Assembly (NCBI GenBank): GCA_025924775.1
Contig: JAICHS010000052.1
Span: 1-11,639 of the forward strand
Direction of reading: 5' to 3'
Source: Rhodanobacteraceae bacterium
GTDB lineage: Bacteria; Pseudomonadota; Gammaproteobacteria; Xanthomonadales; Rhodanobacteraceae
Length of the DNA stretch: 11,639 bases
Below are positions 6,690 through 11,639 of the stretch, piece by piece. The translations under genes were made by a program, and so were the position numbers. How positions within the stretch are numbered: position 1 is the stretch's first letter; each line of letters begins with the position of its first letter. The notes under the pieces are model-generated. The model worked only from the letters and a program-made list of their open reading frames with translations. It was not told where the DNA came from and made no database searches.

Positions 6690-6821
6690 CGCTTCGGCCC
6701 ATCCCAAGGCATACGTTCTCTGCAAAGCCATCGACACCGGAACGGGCTTCGTGCCCTGACTTTCCACAAAAGCCGCGTTGCCCGCAACATCCCATGAGGC
6801 GCGACGCGCCCACGCCTGACT
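6672..6821. repeat. Hairpin-rich intergenic tract, interspersed repeat candidate
   Basis: About 150 non-coding bases hold four compact inverted repeats: GCGGTC/GACCGC (6672-6689), GGGC/GCCC (6744-6756), GTTGC/GCAAC (6777-6788) and GGCGC/GCGCC (6798-6810). Short open frames on both strands show no recognisable protein. The composition is less GC-rich than the flanking genes. Regularly spaced mini-hairpins in an intergenic gap are typical of dispersed structured repeats in this bacterial group; multiplicity is inferred, not seen. Confidence 0.4.
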
Positions 6822-6834
6822 TCTTGGTGTTCTG

Positions 6835-7356
6835 ATGCAGATTGGCTCCGACCAGCATTCCGAAACCATCCGGCTCGCCGACGGGCGCAGTTTTGTGCTG
6901 CGCGCGTTGCGGCCGGACGACCTGCCCGCACTGCACCGCGCCTTCCACCGCCTGACGCCGGAGGAGGTTGAACTGCGCTTCCTGCACCAGTCGCGCGAGT
7001 TGCCGGTGTTCATCGAAACCGAGGTGCGTGAGCTTGACCCGGCGCAGGACGCGGCGTTCGTGCTGGAAGACGAGGCAGGTGAAATCCGGGGCGTTGCGGA
7101 TCTGCACGTCGATCCCACCGACGATGGGCGCGCGGAATTCGGCTTGATCGTGGGCCAGGCCGTTGCGGGCCATGGCCTGGGGCGGCGGCTGCTGCAACGT
7201 TTGCTTGAAGACGCACGCCGCCGCGGAGTGGCGCTGTACGGCATCGTCCGCCGCGACAACACGCGCATGCTGGACCTGTGCCGCGCGCTCGGCGGCACGG
7301 CCAGCGTGGATGCGGACGAGCCCTCGCTGATGCAGGTCTGTTTCCAGACGCATTAG
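6835..7356 (+). CDS. Stand-alone GNAT family N-acetyltransferase
   Basis: The 173-residue protein belongs to the GNAT superfamily, which transfers an acyl group from acyl-CoA to an amine. FVLRALRPDDLPALHRAFHRLTPEE at the N-terminus and LRFLHQSRELP are the usual first helix region. The acetyl-CoA pyrophosphate-binding motif A is QAVAGHGLGRRLL (108-120, pattern QxxxGxGxG), and DNTRMLDLCRALGG (141-154) is the usual motif B region. The layout resembles the GNAT domain of Pat-type protein lysine acetyltransferases, but without the fused acyl-CoA synthetase and nucleotide-binding domains. The substrate cannot be deduced. The ATG at 6835 is the first in the frame; no clear ribosome binding site precedes it, so the start is less certain. 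mfd follows from its own promoter. Confidence 0.87.
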   Translation: MQIGSDQHSETIRLADGRSFVLRALRPDDLPALHRAFHRLTPEEVELRFLHQSRELPVFIETEVRELDPAQDAAFVLEDEAGEIRGVADLHVDPTDDGRAEFGLIVGQAVAGHGLGRRLLQRLLEDARRRGVALYGIVRRDNTRMLDLCRALGGTASVDADEPSLMQVCFQTH

Positions 7357-7367
7357 CCCGCGCGCCG

Positions 7368-7405
7368 CGGTCCGGGTCGGTCCGACCGCCGTCAGCTGGT
7401 AAAAT
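7368..7405 (+). promoter_or_regulatory. mfd promoter with upstream repeat
   Basis: TAAAAT at 7400-7405 matches TATAAT at 5 of 6 positions and would start transcription near 7412, giving a leader of about 60 bases. No good -35 hexamer is present. In the -35 area CGGTCCG is directly repeated (7368-7374 and 7378-7384, 10-base period), and GGTCGG-T-CCGACC (7375-7387) forms a small palindrome. These could be an operator or the terminator stem of the upstream acetyltransferase gene. Confidence 0.5.
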
Positions 7406-7471
7406 GACGTCTTGCCTACCTTGCTGGGGTGCCCATCGTGCTCCGGCAATGTTCTTTATTGCGCCAACGAC

Positions 7472-10400
7472 ATGACTTCGATACTTCCATCGCTTCCGCC
7501 ACTGCCACGCCAGGCCGGACAGCAGCGTGACTGGCGCGAGCCCGCGGGCTCGTCGCTGGCGCTGTTGCTGTGCGAAGCCGCGCGCGCGCGCGACGGCGTG
7601 CTGGTGGCCGTGACGCCGGATACCCGCAGTGCACGCACACTGGCCGAAGGCCTGGCCTTTTTCGCCGACGGGTTGCCGGTGTTGCGCTTCCCGGATTGGG
7701 AAACCCTGCCCTACGACCTGTTCGCGCCGCATCCACAACTGGTCTCCCGGCGCATCGACACGCTGTATCGCCTGCCGTCCACGCGCAAGGGCGTACTGGT
7801 GGTCTCGGTCGCAACGCTGATGCAGCGGCTGGCGCCGCGCAGCCACATCGCGGGCAGCGGCCTGGCCGTGGCGCGCGGCGAACAGCTGGACCTTGCCGCC
7901 GAGCAACGCCGCCTGGAGGCCTGCGGCTACCGGCACGTGCCGCAGGTCGGCGAGCACGGCGAATTCGCGGTGCGCGGCGCGCTGCTCGACATCTTCCCGA
8001 TGGGCGCCAGCGAACCGTACCGCATCGAGCTGTTCGACGACGCGGTCGAATCCATCCGCGCCTTCGACGCCGAAACCCAGCGCTCGCTGCACCAGGTGGA
8101 CGCGGTGAAGCTGCTGCCGGCGCGCGAGTTTCCGCTGACCGACGAGGCGATGCGCGCATTCCGCGACCGCCTGCGCGAGCGCTTCCCGATCGACGTGCGC
8201 CGTTGCCCGCTCTACCAGGACATGAAACAGGGCGTGACGCCGGGCGGCCTCGAGTACTACCTGCCGCTGTTCGTCGACGCCACCGAAACCCTGTTCGACT
8301 ATCTCGACGACGACGCGCTGTTCGTCGTGGGCAACGGCGCGCTGGCGGCCGCGGACGCCTTCTGGAAACAAGCGGGTGACCGCCACGATCAGCGCGCGCA
8401 CGACATTGAGCGGCCAATCCTGCCGCCGATGGACCTGTACCTGCCGCCGCAGTCGCTGCGCGAGCGCCTGAACCGGGTGCTGCGCGTCGACCTTGCAGGC
8501 ACCGGCGATGCGCGCGCCGCCGACACCGGCACCCTGACCGCGCCGGATTTCACGGCCGGGGGTGCCGCCGCGACGGGCTTTCCCGCGCGCCTGCACGAGT
8601 GGCTGGACCAACACCGGGATCAGCGCGTGCTGATCGCCGCCGATTCGCCCGGCCGGCGCGAGGCGCTGGTGGAGCAACTGGCGGCGGTTGAATTGCGACC
8701 GGCAGCCGTCACGGGCTGGCAAGAATTCTTGAAGCCCTCACCCCCGAATGCTTCCGGGGAAGAGGTAGCCAAAAATGCCGCGACGCCCCTGCTTGCCATC
8801 ACCGTCGCATCGCTTGAGAGCGGTTTCCAGTTGGCACGCCCGGCGCTGACGGTCCTGACCGAGCACGAGCTGGTGGGCGAACGCGCGCGCGGCGAGCGCC
8901 GCCGGCGACAGGTGGCCGAACGCGACCCCGAAGCCGTCCTGCGCGACCTCACCGAGCTGGAAATCGGCGCACCGATCGTGCACGTCGATCACGGCGTTGG
9001 CCGCTATCTCGGCCTGACCGCGCTGGATGTCGGTGGCATGCCGGGCGAATTCCTGGCCATCGAATACGCGCACGGCGACAAGTTGTACGTGCCCGTGGCG
9101 CAGCTGGCACTGGTCAGCCGCTACAGCGGCGCCGACGACGAGCACGCCCCGCTGCACTCGCTGTCCAGCGAGGCCTGGGACCGCGCCAAGCGCAAGGCCG
9201 CCGAGAAGGTTCGCGACGCTGCGGCGGAACTGCTGGAGATCCACGCCCGGCGCGCGGCCCGCCAGGGCAACGCGATCGACTACGACCGCGGCATGCTGGC
9301 GCGCTTCGCGGAAGGCTTCCGGTTCGAGGAAACGCCGGACCAGCAGGCCGCGATCGACGCCGTGCTAGCCGACCTTGCCGCGCCGCAGCCGATGGACCGG
9401 GTGATCTGCGGCGACGTCGGTTTCGGCAAGACCGAGGTCGCGCTGCGCGCCGCGGTCGCGGTGGCCAGCGCCGGCAAACAGGTGGCAGTGCTGGTACCGA
9501 CCACCCTGCTGGCCCAGCAGCACTACGACACCTTCCGCGACCGCCTGGCCGACTTTCCGATCCGGGTGGAGCTGTTGTCGCGCTTTCGGGCCAGGGCCGA
9601 AGTCGAGGGCGCCCTTGCGCGCCTTGCAGACGGCAAGCTCGACATCGTGATCGGCACCCACAAGCTGCTGCAGCCGGAGGTGAAGTTCCGCGACCTCGGG
9701 CTTGCGATCATCGACGAGGAGCAACGCTTCGGTGTGCGCCACAAGGAACGCCTGAAGCAGTTGCGCGCTGAAGTCGACCTGCTCACGCTGACCGCCACGC
9801 CGATTCCGCGCACGCTGAACATGGCGATGAGCGGCATGCGCGACCTGTCCATCATCGCTACGCCGCCCACCGCGCGCATGGCGGTCAAGACGCTGGTCGC
9901 GCAATACGATCCCGCGCTGATCCGGGAAGCCTTCCAGCGTGAGCTGGCGCGCGGCGGGCAGGTATATTTCCTGCACAACAGCATCGACACCATCGCGCGT
10001 ACCGCGCGCGAACTGGCCGAGCTGGTGCCGGACGCTCGCATCCGCGTCGCGCATGGCCAGATGGGCGCGGCTGAGCTGGAGCACGTGATGCTGGATTTCC
10101 ACCGCCAGCGCTTCAACGTGCTGGTGTGCACCACCATCATCGAGTCGGGCATCGACGTGCCGACCGCCAACACCATCGTGATCGACCGCGCCGACCGCTT
10201 CGGGCTCGCGCAGTTGCACCAGTTGCGCGGCCGCGTCGGCCGTTCGCACCACCGCGCCTACGCGTACCTGATCGTCCCCGACAAGAAGGCCATGACCGCC
10301 GATGCGGAAAAGCGCCTGGCCGCGCTGGAATCGCTGGAGGAACTTGGCGCCGGGTTCACGCTGGCGACCCACGACATGGAAATCCGCGGCGCGGGCGAAC

Positions 10401-10978
10401 TGCTGGGCGAGGCGCAGTCGGGCCAGATCGAGGCGATCGGGTTCGCACTCTACAACGAGCTGCTGGAGCGCGCGGTCAACGCATTGCGGTCCGGCAAGGT
10501 TCCCGACTTCGACCTTGGCGGCGACAGCGGCAGCGACGTCGAACTGCACCTGCCGGCGCTGATCCCCGACGACTACCTGCCCGACGTGCACGCGCGCCTG
10601 ACCCTGTACAAGCGCATCGCGGGCGCGCGTGGCGACGTGGCGCTGGGCGACCTGCAGGTGGAAATGATCGACCGCTTCGGCCTGCTGCCGCCGCCGACCA
10701 AAAACCTGTTCGCGGTCGCGGCCCTGAAGCAACGCGCCGCCGCGCTCGGCATCCGCAAGCTCGATCTTGGCGCCGCCGGTGGCCGCGCCACGTTCCACAC
10801 GCAACCCAACGTCAACCCGGCCACCATCATCCGCATGGTGCAGACGCGTCCACGCACCTATCGCTTCGATGGCCAGGACAAGCTGCGCATCGCCCTCGAG
10901 CTGCCCGAACCAGGGGACCGCCTGCGCGCGGCCGGCGAACTGCTGGAATCCCTGTCGGTCGGTGCCAAGGCCGCGTAG
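7472..10978 (+). CDS. mfd: Transcription-repair coupling factor Mfd
   Basis: Mfd is a cytoplasmic ATP-dependent translocase that dislodges RNA polymerase stalled at DNA lesions and recruits UvrA for nucleotide excision repair. At 1168 residues it has family length (E. coli 1148). The UvrB-like N-terminal module lacks a functional Walker A and carries DWETLPYD at 75-82. The RNA-polymerase-interacting domain begins near 495, with HVDHGVGRY from His504. The translocase motor has Walker A GDVGFGKT (647-654), Walker B DEEQ (748-751), motif III TATPIPRT (774-781) and motif VI QLRGRVGRS (917-925). The regulatory C-terminal domain follows from about 1010. The ATG at 7472 was chosen because the TTG at 7412 coincides with the predicted transcription start; no clear ribosome binding site is seen. 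Residues 421-439 are an insert with unusual codons. The stop lies 13 bases from the stop of the converging aldehyde dehydrogenase gene. Confidence 0.97.
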   Translation: MTSILPSLPPLPRQAGQQRDWREPAGSSLALLLCEAARARDGVLVAVTPDTRSARTLAEGLAFFADGLPVLRFPDWETLPYDLFAPHPQLVSRRIDTLYRLPSTRKGVLVVSVATLMQRLAPRSHIAGSGLAVARGEQLDLAAEQRRLEACGYRHVPQVGEHGEFAVRGALLDIFPMGASEPYRIELFDDAVESIRAFDAETQRSLHQVDAVKLLPAREFPLTDEAMRAFRDRLRERFPIDVRRCPLYQDMKQGVTPGGLEYYLPLFVDATETLFDYLDDDALFVVGNGALAAADAFWKQAGDRHDQRAHDIERPILPPMDLYLPPQSLRERLNRVLRVDLAGTGDARAADTGTLTAPDFTAGGAAATGFPARLHEWLDQHRDQRVLIAADSPGRREALVEQLAAVELRPAAVTGWQEFLKPSPPNASGEEVAKNAATPLLAITVASLESGFQLARPALTVLTEHELVGERARGERRRRQVAERDPEAVLRDLTELEIGAPIVHVDHGVGRYLGLTALDVGGMPGEFLAIEYAHGDKLYVPVAQLALVSRYSGADDEHAPLHSLSSEAWDRAKRKAAEKVRDAAAELLEIHARRAARQGNAIDYDRGMLARFAEGFRFEETPDQQAAIDAVLADLAAPQPMDRVICGDVGFGKTEVALRAAVAVASAGKQVAVLVPTTLLAQQHYDTFRDRLADFPIRVELLSRFRARAEVEGALARLADGKLDIVIGTHKLLQPEVKFRDLGLAIIDEEQRFGVRHKERLKQLRAEVDLLTLTATPIPRTLNMAMSGMRDLSIIATPPTARMAVKTLVAQYDPALIREAFQRELARGGQVYFLHNSIDTIARTARELAELVPDARIRVAHGQMGAAELEHVMLDFHRQRFNVLVCTTIIESGIDVPTANTIVIDRADRFGLAQLHQLRGRVGRSHHRAYAYLIVPDKKAMTADAEKRLAALESLEELGAGFTLATHDMEIRGAGELLGEAQSGQIEAIGFALYNELLERAVNALRSGKVPDFDLGGDSGSDVELHLPALIPDDYLPDVHARLTLYKRIAGARGDVALGDLQVEMIDRFGLLPPPTKNLFAVAALKQRAAALGIRKLDLGAAGGRATFHTQPNVNPATIIRMVQTRPRTYRFDGQDKLRIALELPEPGDRLRAAGELLESLSVGAKAA

Positions 10979-10991
10979 CCCGCCGCGCGCA

Positions 10992-11639
10992 TCAACCCCG
11001 CAGCAGCAGCTTCAACATGCGCCGGAAGCGCGCGCCATAGGGCGGATTCAGCAGCGCGGTGGCCGCGAGCCGCGACTGGCGAAACACCGGCTTCATCTTC
11101 GAGAACGTGCGGAAACCGGCCTCGCCGTGGTACGCACCCATGCCGGAATCACCGACCCCACCGAACGGCAGATGGTGCTGCGCGATCTGGTACAGCGTGT
11201 CGTTGATGCAGACGCCGCCGGCAAGGCTGTGTTGCAACACGCGCCGCGCGACGCGCGCGTCGTCTTCGAACAAATACAGCGCCAGCGGATGCGGGCGCGC
11301 GGCGATGTAATCCAGTGCCTCGTCGAGGTTGTCGTAGGGCACCAGTGGCAACAGCGGCCCGAAGATCTCCTCGCGCATCACCTCCGCAGCGGGGGCAACG
11401 CCCGTCAGCAGCGTCGGTGCCAGCAGGCGTGCAGCGTCATCGCGCGCGGTACCCAATGGATGCGCGGTGGCGCCGCCGGCCACGGCACGCTCCAGCATCC
11501 GTAGCTGGCGTGCGTGCTGTTGCGGCGTGATGGCGCTGGCGTACTGGTCGTCCTTGCCAAAATCCGGGTACATGCGCGCAAATGCCGCACGCGCGCGTTC
11601 GATGAATTCCTGTTGCCGCGCACGCGGCAACAATACGTA
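10992..11639 (-). CDS. Coniferyl-type aldehyde dehydrogenase, C-terminal part, 5' end outside window
   Basis: The 215 visible residues are the C-terminal part of an NAD(P)-dependent aldehyde dehydrogenase, which oxidises aldehydes to carboxylic acids. The fragment opens with YVLLPRAR, which in this family follows the catalytic-cysteine motif by only a few residues, so the active-site Cys and most of the cofactor domain lie beyond the right edge. Visible signatures are EEIFGPLLPLVPYD (90-103), with the conserved cofactor-contacting Glu-Ile-Phe-Gly-Pro, then GGVCINDT (141-148), LPFGGVGDSGMGAYHG (157-172) and FSKMKPVF (179-186). The PFGGVGDSGMG block and the short extension ending LLLRG fit the coniferyl aldehyde dehydrogenase (CalB-like) subgroup rather than betaine or succinate-semialdehyde types; the substrate is a family-level guess. 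The gene converges on mfd, with no terminator hairpin in the 13-base gap. Confidence 0.92.
   Translation of the reverse strand, partial: YVLLPRARQQEFIERARAAFARMYPDFGKDDQYASAITPQQHARQLRMLERAVAGGATAHPLGTARDDAARLLAPTLLTGVAPAAEVMREEIFGPLLPLVPYDNLDEALDYIAARPHPLALYLFEDDARVARRVLQHSLAGGVCINDTLYQIAQHHLPFGGVGDSGMGAYHGEAGFRTFSKMKPVFRQSRLAATALLNPPYGARFRRMLKLLLRG

Noticed and set aside
7412..7471. TTG start extending mfd by 20 codons
   Set aside because: It coincides with the predicted transcription start from the -10 element at 7400-7405, and the added residues do not resemble the Mfd N-terminus.
7579..7592. (CG)7 dinucleotide run near the 5' end of mfd, possible phase-variation tract
   Set aside because: It encodes an ordinary Ala-Arg alternation in a GC-rich gene and is short for a slippage switch; no other sign of phase variation.
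7010..8722. Minus-strand open frame of 570 codons opposite the GNAT gene and mfd
   Set aside because: Shadow frame of GC-rich genes; it spans two unrelated plus-strand genes with clear motifs.
8720..8731. Perfect 12-base palindrome CAAGAATTCTTG inside mfd
   Set aside because: It lies within coding sequence with no partner site; one such palindrome can occur by chance.

Overview
The window is a GC-rich (roughly two thirds G+C), densely coded chromosomal segment. Its gene complement (quinol nitric oxide reductase, NnrS, RlmJ, an Slp-type lipoprotein, Mfd, a coniferyl-type aldehyde dehydrogenase) and the style of its intergenic repeats suggest a gammaproteobacterium of the Xanthomonadales/Lysobacterales, perhaps the Rhodanobacteraceae. 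The placement is inferred from protein style, not from a marker gene.

Layout from left to right. (1) The 3' part of an M16-family peptidase gene runs in from the left edge and ends in a strong hairpin. (2) A gene-free stretch of about 400 bases holds a dispersed-repeat-like element and then a candidate FNR/Dnr box. (3) nnrS and norZ form a nitric-oxide unit: a haem-copper membrane protein of the NO response, followed by a complete single-subunit quinol NO reductase. Each has its own FNR/Dnr-like palindrome upstream; the norZ box overlaps the nnrS stop codon and is correctly spaced from a -10 element and a good ribosome binding site. (4) The roughly 400 bases between norZ and rlmJ look empty, but the minus strand encodes the C-terminal end of a copper-resistance outer-membrane protein B (CopB). 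It is a 5'-truncated remnant whose stop codon also appears lost. (5) rlmJ (23S rRNA m6A2030 methyltransferase) has a good sigma70 promoter just beyond the remnant and is followed by an Slp-family outer-membrane lipoprotein gene. (6) A 174-base gap filled with small hairpins, probably another interspersed repeat, precedes a stand-alone GNAT acetyltransferase gene. (7) A full-length mfd (transcription-repair coupling factor) follows, with a short insert of unusual codon use. (8) mfd converges on the 3' part of an aldehyde dehydrogenase gene that runs in from the right edge on the minus strand.

The only clear functional module is nnrS-norZ, which would reduce NO to N2O with electrons from quinol and protect the cell from NO under low oxygen. 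The other genes are ordinary housekeeping or envelope functions. I see no CRISPR array, insertion sequence, tRNA, rRNA, phage gene or defence system. The points of greatest interest are the paired NO-regulon boxes, the copB remnant and the two repeat-like intergenic regions.
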